A DNA stretch of 64,000 nt from Bradyrhizobium sp. AZCC 1719 (GTDB lineage: Bacteria > Pseudomonadota > Alphaproteobacteria > Rhizobiales > Xanthobacteraceae), in NCBI RefSeq assembly GCF_036924525.1, contig NZ_JAZHRU010000001.1:6353001-6417000 (forward strand), read 5' to 3'. The first letter of the stretch is position 1, and every line of letters starts with the position of its first letter. This document shows, piece after piece, positions 28,336-36,383 of this stretch. The notes beneath the pieces were generated by a model. It saw nothing but the letters and a program-made list of their open reading frames with translations, did no database searches and was not told the DNA's origin. The position numbers and the translations under genes are program-made.

Positions 28336-28671
28336 AAAATTTCCATTCCATGTCAATTGCTTACCCGCAACGCCGGTTCAATGCAACATGATGCTTTTGA
28401 TAACCTTGCCCGTCTGGTCCAACTAAAATATCGAAAACAACCCCATGCAAAGTAGCACCGCAGTGCTTGCTTCAAAGCTCAGACTTCGCGATTTCACTGC
28501 ACCCGGTATTTGCTCATGTAGTGTTTGCGCAGGATCTTGCGGACCTGCTCGGCAAGCCGCCTGTTAGCGCTAGCCTGCGGTTTGTCGCGGCGCTCCGGCG
28601 GCTTCGGCCGATGCGGATGTGGGCGCTGCTTGGTGGAATGTTGCCTTCGGGTCAAAACGGCAAGCCTTTGT
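28336..28671. other. Non-coding stretch before the SAM hydrolase gene
   Basis: 336 bp. A minus-strand frame at 28494-28802 yields a basic His/Pro/Arg-rich peptide overlapping the adenosyltransferase gene; it has no recognised features and was not called. No other gene is supported. Confidence 0.4.
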
Positions 28672-29400
28672 TCATGCGACGATCTCGACCGGACTGCCGA
28701 TGGCAAGACCGAGATCGCGGTCCGCCCGCCCCTGATTGACGGCAATTTCGGCAAGCCCGTTGGAGTTCTCATACCAGAAAGCCGCGCCTGGCGGCAGATC
28801 ACTGAAGGTCCTGGCGCGGTCCAGAACCCGCCCCGCCGCGGTGAGCCTTGCGCCGGGCGGCAGCGTAGCCGCCCTCAGTCCGGTCATCGCATTGCCGTAG
28901 TGATCGACGTAAACGATCTCGCAGAGGTCATCCGGCCAGTCTGCCCGGCGATCTGCGCCGTCGTGACGTGGCTGGCCGGGGGGTGGATCACCGCGCGCCA
29001 GCATGGCTGCCACCGGAGCGAAGAGGTCGCGCCCGTGAAAGCTGGCCGAGAGATGCTTCGGCTTCCAGTCGATGTCCCAGCTGCGCGTCTCTTGGGCTCT
29101 GCGCTGGATCAGCTCAAGCAAGCCGTTGCCGGGACCGATATACCAGCGGCCATCGGCTTCCACAAAAATGGATGGCCGCGTCCCGCCGACGCCGGGATCG
29201 ACAACGCAAAGAAAGACGGTTCGTACCGGAAACCATGCAGCATAGGCGGCCAACAGATACGCCGATGCCTTGGGATTGCTGACTGGCGCATCGGCGAAGA
29301 GGTCGACAACGGGAATGCGCGGCGCCATCTGGTGCAGCACCGCCTTCATCTGACCCGTATACGGGCCGTGCAACCCAAAATCCGTGAACAGGGCAATCAT
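28672..29400 (-). CDS. S-adenosyl-L-methionine hydroxide adenosyltransferase (SAM hydrolase, DUF62 family)
   Basis: 242-residue enzyme of the DUF62 family, which uses water/hydroxide to split SAM into adenosine and methionine. Typical motifs are present: MIALFTDFGLHGPYTGQMKA at the start, FLCVVDPGVGG near residue 65, YIGPGNGLL near 95, FHGRDLFAPVAAMLA near 125 and the C-terminal-domain VYVDHYGNAMTG. ATG 29400 was chosen because it begins directly at the conserved beta strand; the frame extends to 29484 without conserved content. It is monocistronic and diverges from the DUF2905 gene, leaving about 150 bp for both promoters. Confidence 0.92.
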   Translation of the reverse strand: MIALFTDFGLHGPYTGQMKAVLHQMAPRIPVVDLFADAPVSNPKASAYLLAAYAAWFPVRTVFLCVVDPGVGGTRPSIFVEADGRWYIGPGNGLLELIQRRAQETRSWDIDWKPKHLSASFHGRDLFAPVAAMLARGDPPPGQPRHDGADRRADWPDDLCEIVYVDHYGNAMTGLRAATLPPGARLTAAGRVLDRARTFSDLPPGAAFWYENSNGLAEIAVNQGRADRDLGLAIGSPVEIVA

Positions 29401-29552
29401 GGTGTCAGCCTGCCCAACTGTGTGTCCGCTTCGCTCGAAAACGCTATACTGACCCATCCGAGCCGTGCGACGGACCGCGGTCACAGCAGCACGCCAAATC
29501 CTGCTTGCTCTCCCTCAATCGGCTCGCCCACTGTGATCGTAGGCTCGGCGCA

Positions 29553-29759
29553 ATGTCGATCTCGCGTCTGCTCATCATCTTCGGCTTGTCGCTCGTTGCG
29601 CTTGGGCTGCTATGGCCCGTGATCAACAAGATCGGCTTAGGCCGGTTGCCCGGCGACATCGTCATCGAGCGCGACAACTTCCGCGTTTATATCCCGCTCG
29701 CAACATCGCTGCTGGTCAGCGTGATCCTTTCCCTGATCCTTTGGCTCGCTAACCGTTAG
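29553..29759 (+). CDS. DUF2905 small membrane protein
   Basis: 68 residues with two hydrophobic helices (LLIIFGLSLVALGLLWPVI and IPLATSLLVSVILSLILWLA) separated by GRLPGDIVIERDNFRVY, the diagnostic motif of the DUF2905 family. This is a small inner-membrane protein of unknown function, common in bacteria. ATG 29553 gives the family's usual length; the frame upstream to 29505 is unlikely coding. It overlaps the 3' end of the convergent gene 29749-30081 by 11 bp. Confidence 0.9.
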   Translation: MSISRLLIIFGLSLVALGLLWPVINKIGLGRLPGDIVIERDNFRVYIPLATSLLVSVILSLILWLANR

Positions 29760-30081
29760 CCGTCGGCGCCTCTTGCTCAGGGTGGACGACGCTCGGGAGC
29801 GTTCGCGGCCGGCCTGCCGGCAGCATCATCGTCTGCGCCGTGAGCAGCCACGGCATCCACATAAATCGCGTGGCCTGCGCCCAAAACGTGAAAGGGTTGG
29901 CCGCCTCGAACGAGGACCCGAGCGCTTCGAACGATGGCGTTGCCCGGAGGTTGATTGATATCTGCTCCCAATCACCAGTCGGCGATTGCCGGTGAATGAT
30001 GTCGATGTCGAGGCCGGCCAAACGAGCGCTTGCTCTCGTGGCATCGATATCGCTGCCTCGACTGTACGTTCGCTCAGGCAT
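29749..30081 (-). CDS. Conserved hypothetical protein of rhizobial type
   Basis: 110 residues. The N-terminal half is mixed-charge (YSRGSDIDATRASARLAGLDIDIIHRQSPTGDWEQISINLRA) and is followed by PSFEALGSSFEAANPFTFWAQATRFMWMPWLL, a weakly amphipathic or hydrophobic stretch. I recognise the pattern from proteins often annotated as hypothetical in Bradyrhizobium-like genomes but know of no function. It is convergent with the DUF2905 gene. Confidence 0.75.
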   Translation of the reverse strand: MPERTYSRGSDIDATRASARLAGLDIDIIHRQSPTGDWEQISINLRATPSFEALGSSFEAANPFTFWAQATRFMWMPWLLTAQTMMLPAGRPRTLPSVVHPEQEAPTANG

Positions 30082-30753
30082 CGGCCTTTACCATCTTCGT
30101 GCACCGATTCCGTCCGCTTGGCACTTGCCGCCGCGGCCGGCCTATTGATTATCGCTCATTATTTTCGGCAATGAAAGCTCGGAAGGTTGCCGCCACGAAC
30201 CATGGCTGCACCTTGCGGAACGATGGAACCCCGCCTCCTTGAGGCGCGCGAGGAGCTACATCTGCTGAATTGGCCAAGCTTTCGGAACTCATGGCCTGCT
30301 CGCGTGCAGACCTCGCTGCTATCCATGATCGCGACGAGCAGCATCTACCGAATATTTGCCGGCACCATAATAAGCGACCAGGGCAAGTCCGCCAATCAAC
30401 CCGAATGTTCAACAATACTGCTGCGCCGGCCTGAACGTAGCGTGGCGGTCCAATACATCGCCCGCGGATTCGTTAGGCCTCCTCAAAACATTGGTGGGTA
30501 GTGGTTCTGTCAACGCTTGCACTGATCCGACACCTCAGCGGCAAACGTCAGCGAGCGTGACGGGCTCCGCTGGATGCAGGACCGTGCCGTAGCCGGGATT
30601 GATCGGCGATACCTGCCCGGAGTGCCCGCCGGCCTGAGTGCGGGCCGCGCGAACCGGGTCTTCCGATTGAGGTGTTCTTCTATTGAAAGTCCGTCGGGTC
30701 GGTCCGATACTGGGTGCGGTCCTTTGGCTATCATCAATCCGAGGAGGACGATC
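30082..30753. other. 672-bp gap without a supported gene
   Basis: Several short frames exist on both strands but none has a credible start and recognisable content. A minus-strand frame ending at 30535 (VRAARTQAGGHSGQVSPINPGYG) looks somewhat protein-like and might be the end of a decayed gene. The promoter of the 30754 gene should lie near the right end. Confidence 0.4.
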
Positions 30754-30975
30754 ATGGCAATCCAGATCGTGATGGACCGCACCGGCGACAGCCGTCACCC
30801 TTTCAACCCCGAAGACGTACAGGGCGTGGCGAAGGCGGAGCAGCGGTTCAATGAGCTGACGAAGGCCGGTTTCACCGCCGCGGTCCGGACGAGTTCCGGT
30901 CAGACCTCACAGATCCGAATGTTCGACCCCACTGCGGAACAAACCCTCTTCTTCCCCAGGTTGGTCGGCGGTTAG
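30754..30975 (+). CDS. Small conserved protein, first of a two-gene unit
   Basis: 73 residues from ATG 30754, preceded by a strong GAGGAGG. The sequence (MAIQIVMDRTGDSRHPFNPED, then AEQRFNELTKAGFTAAVR and a C-terminal FFPRLVGG) suggests a compact alpha/beta fold and shows no membrane segment. No function known to me. It ends 5 bp before the next gene on the same strand, so both are almost certainly co-transcribed. Confidence 0.75.
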   Translation: MAIQIVMDRTGDSRHPFNPEDVQGVAKAEQRFNELTKAGFTAAVRTSSGQTSQIRMFDPTAEQTLFFPRLVGG

Positions 30976-30980
30976 TCGCT

Positions 30981-31403
30981 ATGTTTGGTTTTCGACCGTT
31001 ACTGCCGGGCGCCCGCTCCCGCCTGAGAGCGACGCGAAGGCTCTTCATCAGGCACGGCGCCGAGGGCACGCCGGAGGGCAGGTCGCTGCTGCTATTGCAA
31101 AAATGGCTGTCGCCGAGCCAGCGGGAGCAGTTCGGCAGAAGGGGCTACTTCGAGGTCGTCGGAAGCGACAGTGGAAAGCGGTACAGGATTCACGCCGGAG
31201 CCTCGGTGAACGTGTGTGAGATTGACGAAAGAGGCCGCTTGCAGGAGGGTTTGTGTTTCATGCCGATCGGCGCGCTGCCGATCGGAGATGTCATGCTCGC
31301 CCAGAAGATCGCGCTGGAGACCTGCGAGGACAAGGCGCGCGCCGTGGCCCGCAGGTTCACTCCGAACGGCTTCCAGTTCAGACAAACCCGACCTCTCGGC
31401 TGA
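30981..31403 (+). CDS. Conserved protein, second of the unit
   Basis: 140 residues. The core is LQKWLSPSQREQFGRRGYFEVVGSDSGKRYRIHAG, followed by NVCEIDERGRLQEGLCFMPIGALPIGDVMLAQKIALE. This is a pattern I recognise from small proteins of rhizobia without assigned function. The GDxGxRYRI block with two Cys (VCEI, GLCFMP) could bind a metal or ligand, which is only a guess. It starts 5 bp after the preceding small gene. Confidence 0.78.
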   Translation: MFGFRPLLPGARSRLRATRRLFIRHGAEGTPEGRSLLLLQKWLSPSQREQFGRRGYFEVVGSDSGKRYRIHAGASVNVCEIDERGRLQEGLCFMPIGALPIGDVMLAQKIALETCEDKARAVARRFTPNGFQFRQTRPLG

Positions 31404-31550
31404 TACCGCCGACCTCATCGCCGCTGCGGCGGAGCCGTTCTATGCCGACTTCCGCTGCGGCTTCGGCGTCGTCTTCTTTGCGGCGTTCTCCTTCGCCGGC
31501 TTCTCACGTGAGATCGCGAGCAACATCTCGCCAGATGCCAACACACACGA

Positions 31551-31757
31551 TCACTCGAGTCCGATACGTAGGAGGGCTCGTGCCACCTCGAGCTCGCTGA
31601 TGGCTGCACGTAGTGCTTTTCGCGCTGCTGTCTTGTCGCCATTTTCGCAGGCCGCAGACAACTCTTTGAGATGGTCGGCCGCCGATTCCGCGTGCGCGAC
31701 AAGCTCCGCAGCACCAGCAAAACTGCTTCGGCGTTTTGTGTCCATCATAGTATCCAA
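31551..31757 (-). CDS. Small helical hypothetical protein
   Basis: 68 residues (second start MDTKRRSS at codon 5). Nearly all of it is predicted amphipathic helix: FAGAAELVAHAESAADHLKELSAACENGD, then KTAARKALRAAISELEVARALL, suggesting a helical hairpin that dimerises. It has no signal or membrane segment and no known function. The even, Ala/Glu/Lys-rich composition is the main reason for calling it. Confidence 0.6.
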   Translation of the reverse strand: MDTMMDTKRRSSFAGAAELVAHAESAADHLKELSAACENGDKTAARKALRAAISELEVARALLRIGLE

Positions 31758-32338
31758 TTCCGATCTCGTCTGCCCGCCGTATTGGCGGCATTCGCCAACG
31801 TGCTATGCGCGCAGCATTCGTCACAGGCTGCCCGGGCCCTCGGTCCGCCTCGTTCGGTCGGCGACTTATGTTCCCCTTATCGGGTTCGCGATGGTCGGTT
31901 GCCGCAGCTCCCGTCCCGTCGATCCGCAGGAAGACACTCCGTCGCGTGCGTGGTCCGCGAGCACGCCGCGCTCCCGCTCAACTGAATGCTCGCCAGCATT
32001 ACACTTATGAGCACCCCTCGACGCATTTCAAGAAGGCATCGTTCTGGCAATGAGCGTTCTGCAAAGCAGCTCAGCGAAGATCAACCGACTGGCTCATCGG
32101 TGACTGCAATGAAAGCGGTACGACCGCATCCCTTCGGTGGTTCCGAAACGGCTGCGGCCCCGACGAAGTTCCGATGCTCTCAGCCACACGGCGACGCTCA
32201 ACTGAACAAAGACGGCCGAGGTGAACGATTCTGGCGCGAGCGCATTTCAATTTCGCCGCGCGTTCCAAGAAATGTCCGTTTCATGTCACCAGGCCCTGCC
32301 CTGGGCAGCGGCAATCGATCGTAGGATTGGTACGAAAC
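31758..32338. other. 580-bp gap without a supported gene
   Basis: Only short, composition-biased frames are seen (Arg/Ser/Pro-rich). No repeats, hairpins with T-runs or recognisable motifs were found. Confidence 0.4.
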
Positions 32339-33166
32339 TCAACGCTCGGCGACCTCAGTCCGTTCGAAAATCTGCGGCGCGCCACACAGGGGTCTCAACA
32401 TCGGCTCGACGCTCGGCAGCCGCTCATGCGCTCCAATGACGAGATAGCCGTGCGGCGCAAGGCGATCCATGATGCCCCTCAGCACATGACGTTGCAGCGG
32501 TTCCGCGAAGTAGGTGAACGCGATGTTGCGGCAAAGAACGAGATCAAACGTCCATGCTGGCCCTCCTCTCCGCAAGTCCTGAGGCAGGAATTCAATCCCT
32601 TCCCGATGTTTCGGCTTGATGCAGTAGAGGTGCCCGACCAGGTCGAATGCCTGGTCAATCAACCGTGTCGGGAATTCGCCGAGGCTGGTTGGCTCAAAGC
32701 ACCCTCGCCGCGCCCTTGCGAGAACGGTCTCATCGATATCGGTCGCCACGATTGACACCGATGCATCGGGATACTCACGCGCTACATCGTAGTCCCAGAT
32801 GACTTTCAACGTGTATGGCTCTTCGCCAGACGCGCAGCCGGCAGACCAGATGCGGACCATTCTTCCTTCGCGAACGGCGCGCGCCGCGATCTCAGGAAGC
32901 ACGCGTTCGCGCAAGGTCTCGTACACGCTCCTGTCGCGATAGAAACGGGAAATGGTCACCACGCAGCAATTATCAAAGGCCATCCACTCGGCAGGATCGG
33001 CCTCGAGGCGGCGGCGGTAGGCCGCAAAATCAGCAAGTCCGAGTTCGCGGACTCGCCGGTTCAGGCGCTTGCAGACTTGGCGGCGCACCTTACGAAAACC
33101 GGGCCAGCGGAAATCGCGCTGCGCGAGCGCCCACTGGAGAAAGCCGGTGCAATCTCGATCGTCCAT
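32339..33166 (-). CDS. CheR-type SAM-dependent protein methyltransferase, orphan
   Basis: 275 residues from ATG 33166; a TTG at 33181 would add five. The N-terminal helical part (VCKRLNRRVRELGLADFAAYRRRLEADPAEW) is followed by the CheR hallmarks ISRFYRDRSVYETL, the SAM-binding VRIWSAGCASGEEPYTL, IVATDIDETVLARARRG and DLVLCRNIAFTYF. CheR proteins methylate glutamates of chemoreceptors. No chemotaxis genes (cheA, cheB, mcp) are near, so the target is unclear; such orphans occur in non-motility signalling systems. It lies 65 bp downstream of a small membrane-peptide gene on the same strand. Confidence 0.9.
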   Translation of the reverse strand: MDDRDCTGFLQWALAQRDFRWPGFRKVRRQVCKRLNRRVRELGLADFAAYRRRLEADPAEWMAFDNCCVVTISRFYRDRSVYETLRERVLPEIAARAVREGRMVRIWSAGCASGEEPYTLKVIWDYDVAREYPDASVSIVATDIDETVLARARRGCFEPTSLGEFPTRLIDQAFDLVGHLYCIKPKHREGIEFLPQDLRRGGPAWTFDLVLCRNIAFTYFAEPLQRHVLRGIMDRLAPHGYLVIGAHERLPSVEPMLRPLCGAPQIFERTEVAER

Positions 33167-33231
33167 GGAACTGCCGATCAAGCGTGCTCAAACTCCTTGG
33201 CGGACCGGAGCGAAGATGACCGGGGTATCCA

Positions 33232-33411
33232 TCAGGGCCCCGCAGCGATGCGAATGCCCAGGACCAGAAGAATGCAGCCCACAAGACCGGCTATGAAAAC
33301 CACACGCATCCACGGCTTGCGCAGAATGATCTCGCCCTGACGTGCCCACTCGCCGGGATAGTTCCGCGGACCATCCGAATGCAGACGTGTTGGATTTTGC
33401 TTTTCAGGCAT
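33232..33411 (-). CDS. Small single-pass membrane peptide
   Basis: 59 residues from ATG 33411. The first half is polar (RNYPGEWARQGEIILRKPW) and the second is one hydrophobic helix (VVFIAGLVGCILLVLGIRIA), predicted N-in. The pattern ARQGEIILR before a C-terminal helix is familiar from small rhizobial membrane peptides of unknown function. The frame extends to 33450, but the shorter start leaves a typical composition. Confidence 0.65.
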   Translation of the reverse strand: MPEKQNPTRLHSDGPRNYPGEWARQGEIILRKPWMRVVFIAGLVGCILLVLGIRIAAGP

Positions 33412-33646
33412 TGGCGTATCGCCCTGACAAAGACCCGCCGGATGGTCCACGAAGCAGTTCCTGACGGAACGTCGCCCCGCGTCATCGCGTTGCGGATAAA
33501 GCTAGTGGAATAACTATCCATGCCACGATTTGATCCCCGAATCCGTATTGGTTTCGCGGTCAAAAGCTGCCGTGACGCCCTCGCGATGACCAGCACGCTC
33601 CACGTGTCCGTTCAGATCGCCACGATTACTTATCGTCGAGAGCCAC

Positions 33647-34534
33647 CTATTGTTGAGAAAGTCGCAGCGCGTTCGTTAGTGCAGAAAGCGCGGCCGGTTG
33701 ATGCTGACGACTGGGGTAATACATGAAGAAACCGGGAATTGGCGGCGTCCAGTCCTCTAACACACGAATAAGGCGCCGCTTCGCGAGATACTCTGAGACT
33801 TGCTCTTCATATGCGAGTCCTAGGCCGGCGCCAGTGAGTGCGGCCTGGATCACCAGGTGGGTATCATCGATTATGAGTGGGCCGTTCACGCCGATCGTAA
33901 CCGCCTTTCGTCCTTTCTCGAATTCCCACCGATATGGACCGCCCGGAAGACGCAAACCTATGCATCGATGATCGTTTAGATCCTTGGGCTTCCGAGGAAT
34001 GTTTCGTGATGCAAAATAACCAGGCGATCCGACCACCGCCAATCGCAGCTCCTTCGTGACCCGCACCGCGATCATGTCCTTTTGAATATATTCGCCGAGT
34101 TGAATACCGGCATCGAACTCGCCCGCAACGAGGTCTACAGGGCCAGTGACAGTAACAACGTCAAGAACGATGTCGGGGTAGGCCTCGGCGAATGCCGTGA
34201 GCCGGGGTAACAATACCATCACAGCAGCCGACCGGGACATTACAATTCGAAGGCGTCCGGCAGGCCGGTGCCGAACGCTTCGGGCATTGTTGATAGCACG
34301 CGTAATTTGGTCGAGTGCCGGAGACAATTCTTTCAAAAGAGCAGCCCCTGCAGCGGTTGGCGCGACGCTCTTGGTCGTCCGAGCAAGAAGCTGCAACCCG
34401 AGCCGTTGCTCAAGTCCCCGAATCGTGTGGCTCAGGGCAGACTGAGATACACCTATCTTTGCCGCAGCCCGCGTAAAGCTTCGTTCACTGGCGACGGTTG
34501 CAAACGCAGCGAGGTCGTTCAGTTCGTTTTTCAT
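33647..34534 (-). CDS. LysR-family transcriptional regulator
   Basis: 295 residues. The N-terminal winged helix is NDLAAFATVASERSFTRAAAKIGVSQSALSHTIRGLEQRLGLQLLARTTKSV, followed by the substrate-binding domain (LRIVMSRSAAVMVLLPRL ... FDAGIQLGEYIQKDMIAVRV). The domain type is that of LysR proteins acting on neighbouring oxidoreductase or detoxification genes (CrgA/PecT-like branch). It diverges from 34779 with a 244-bp AT-rich intergenic space, the expected place for its operator; the downstream pair (NTF2-like protein, MBL-fold hydrolase) is the likely target. Confidence 0.95.
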   Translation of the reverse strand: MKNELNDLAAFATVASERSFTRAAAKIGVSQSALSHTIRGLEQRLGLQLLARTTKSVAPTAAGAALLKELSPALDQITRAINNARSVRHRPAGRLRIVMSRSAAVMVLLPRLTAFAEAYPDIVLDVVTVTGPVDLVAGEFDAGIQLGEYIQKDMIAVRVTKELRLAVVGSPGYFASRNIPRKPKDLNDHRCIGLRLPGGPYRWEFEKGRKAVTIGVNGPLIIDDTHLVIQAALTGAGLGLAYEEQVSEYLAKRRLIRVLEDWTPPIPGFFMYYPSRQHQPAALSALTNALRLSQQ

Positions 34535-34778
34535 GATTTATGAATATTGCTCATAACCCCATCCTATATAACACGACTAGCTTCATAAATCACTTTGTCC
34601 TAGTTTTGGCCAACAACGAGAAGCGGCAACTTTCCGCACCTTTGTGGCTGGCTTGACGTTCGGCACAGGTAACCGGGCCTGAAAGTTTCGTTGTAACAAC
34701 CTGAGCGCCTGTAGCCGGCGATTTCAGTCTTCATCTGAAGAACGCAACTTGGATTAACGCGGCTTTTAGGAGAGCAGA

Positions 34779-35306
34779 ATGTTCAAAATGGATCGACGAG
34801 CATTTTTGAGTCGATCTGCCAGCGTAGCTTTTGGAGCTGCGCTCGTCAGCACTTCCGGTTTGATGCTTGGAGATCGAACGATCGGCCATGCACAATCTCC
34901 TACCGTTCCAAATAACAACCTTATGGATAACAACCTTATGGATACCGATGTTCGTGCCTTGCGCGCTCTAGCGCAGACGTATTTCGACGGTGCCTATGAA
35001 ATGGATGCCGACAAATTTGCGTCCATATTTCACCCATCCAGTTCCGTGACCAAGGTCGGCGACGATGGCAATGTGAGCGTGACGCCAATTGCGACGTGGC
35101 TAGCAGCCGTCCGGACCCTGAAAGCTCCGAAACAACAGGGCTTGGAGCGCCACGATCAGATCCTATCGATAGACGTTGAAGGAGAGCTCGCACTCGTGAA
35201 GTTGAAATTGCAGATTCCGCCACGTTACTTCACCGACATCTTGTCATGCCTAAAGGTCAACGGAACCTGGATGATCGCTCAGAAAGTGATGACGTCGAAA
35301 ACCTAA
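34779..35306 (+). CDS. Tat-exported NTF2/SnoaL-like (lumazine-binding type) protein
   Basis: 175 residues with a ribosome site AGGAGA before ATG 34779. The N-terminus has a twin-arginine signal (DRRAFLSRSASVAFGAALVSTSGLM). The mature part (about 55-170) is a small cone-shaped NTF2-like domain (LRALAQTYFDGAYEMDADKFASIFHPSSSVTKV ... GTWMIAQKVM) of the lumazine-binding/SnoaL group, which covers ligand-binding and small enzymes. A perfect 15-bp tandem repeat lies between signal and domain. It is followed 50 bp later by an MBL-fold gene and diverges from LysR. GC content of this trio is visibly lower than in the surroundings, suggesting acquisition. Confidence 0.82.
   Translation: MFKMDRRAFLSRSASVAFGAALVSTSGLMLGDRTIGHAQSPTVPNNNLMDNNLMDTDVRALRALAQTYFDGAYEMDADKFASIFHPSSSVTKVGDDGNVSVTPIATWLAAVRTLKAPKQQGLERHDQILSIDVEGELALVKLKLQIPPRYFTDILSCLKVNGTWMIAQKVMTSKT
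34912..34944 (+). repeat. 15-bp tandem duplication in the NTF2-like gene
   Basis: The unit ATAACAACCTTATGG occurs twice back to back (34912-34926 and 34927-34941), giving the peptide NNLMDNNLMD. Identity is complete, so it is a recent in-frame slippage event in the linker after the Tat signal. Confidence 0.9.
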
Positions 35307-35356
35307 CGGCTTCGGTGCCGTTTTGAAAACATGACCCGCACGCTTGGCAGGTGTCC

Positions 35357-36166
35357 ATGGAATTTCTGTCACAAAGCGCCAACGCCTTGGGCTGCGCCTC
35401 TGGATCATGGAGGATTTGGTCACTCTCTGATGGATATGTCGACCTGCCCGCCGAATCCCTCAGATATCCCAACAAAAAAATATGTAAGCAGACCGAGGCG
35501 CCTCAGCGGGACGATTCGCTAGTTCGATTGTCGGTCAACTGCTTCCTATTTGATCGCTCTGGCATGGACCGCGTTTTGATTGATTGTGGAGCTGGCGGGA
35601 GTTGGGACCCGTCCATGGGTCACCTCATGGAGGCGATGGCGGAGGCAGGCATCGACAGGTCATCGATCACTATGATCGCCTTCACTCATGCTCATGGCGA
35701 CCACATCAATGGTCTCCTAATGCCTGACGGTCGACGAGCATTTAACGGCCTGAGGAAGATTGTGATAGGGCAAGACGCGGTTGAGGAGTTTCTTGCGGAG
35801 CCAGAGCTAGAGCAGTTTCGTCCACTCCTTGCCCCAATCAACGGAGGAGACCGGCTGGCCGATCATTTACTGGCAGTGGCGATACCTGGGCATGCTCGAG
35901 GCCATATGGGTTATCTCCTCAACACTGACGAGGACGATATCCTATTCTGCGGCGACCTTATCCACGTTCCCGCTGCACAGTTTTCCTGTCCCGAGCTTAC
36001 CTGGGCCTATGACGATGACGAAGGCATGGCGAGGGCTAGCCGGATCACGTTGCTCAAGGACGCAGTCAATACACATACGTGGCTAGCCGGCGCTCACCTG
36101 GGTCGGCCAGGCATCGGTAGAGTAGCCGAAGAAGGGCAAGGATATGTATTCATTCCGGCCGCGTAG
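35357..36166 (+). CDS. MBL-fold metallo-hydrolase
   Basis: 269 residues from ATG 35357; GTG 35351 is possible. Metal motif THAHGDHINGL (HxHxDH), with further ligands in IPGHARGHMGYLL, the Asp in ILFCGDLIH and a C-terminal AGAHLGRPGIG in the place of the last His. Distinct in sequence from the tandem pair at 21-23 kb (opening WRIWSLSDGYVDLPAESL), it resembles the branch containing N-acyl-homoserine lactonase-like and alkyl-sulfatase-like enzymes. It lies 50 bp after the Tat-exported NTF2-like gene, so the two probably act together and answer to the divergent LysR protein. Confidence 0.9.
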   Translation: MEFLSQSANALGCASGSWRIWSLSDGYVDLPAESLRYPNKKICKQTEAPQRDDSLVRLSVNCFLFDRSGMDRVLIDCGAGGSWDPSMGHLMEAMAEAGIDRSSITMIAFTHAHGDHINGLLMPDGRRAFNGLRKIVIGQDAVEEFLAEPELEQFRPLLAPINGGDRLADHLLAVAIPGHARGHMGYLLNTDEDDILFCGDLIHVPAAQFSCPELTWAYDDDEGMARASRITLLKDAVNTHTWLAGAHLGRPGIGRVAEEGQGYVFIPAA

Positions 36167-36383
36167 CCGCCGGTGAGCCCGCCGTCGCCTTATGCAGGCT
36201 CGACAACGGCGGCCGTGGCCGCCACTGCGAGCGATCCTTCTAGGTTGGCTCTCAACCTGTTGAAGCAGCTGATACCACCAAAGAAGACGATACGGTTGTT
36301 CGGAATCTCCGTTTCGGGATTCGAGGGACCCGAAGCCGGAGACGCGGATCAATTGTCCCTCATGTAGATAGTCGTCACCTCGA

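Noticed and set aside
33503..33530. GGAATAA as a further ECF site
   Set aside because: Fourteen bases downstream there is ATTTGA, not CGTTNN, so it lacks the second element.
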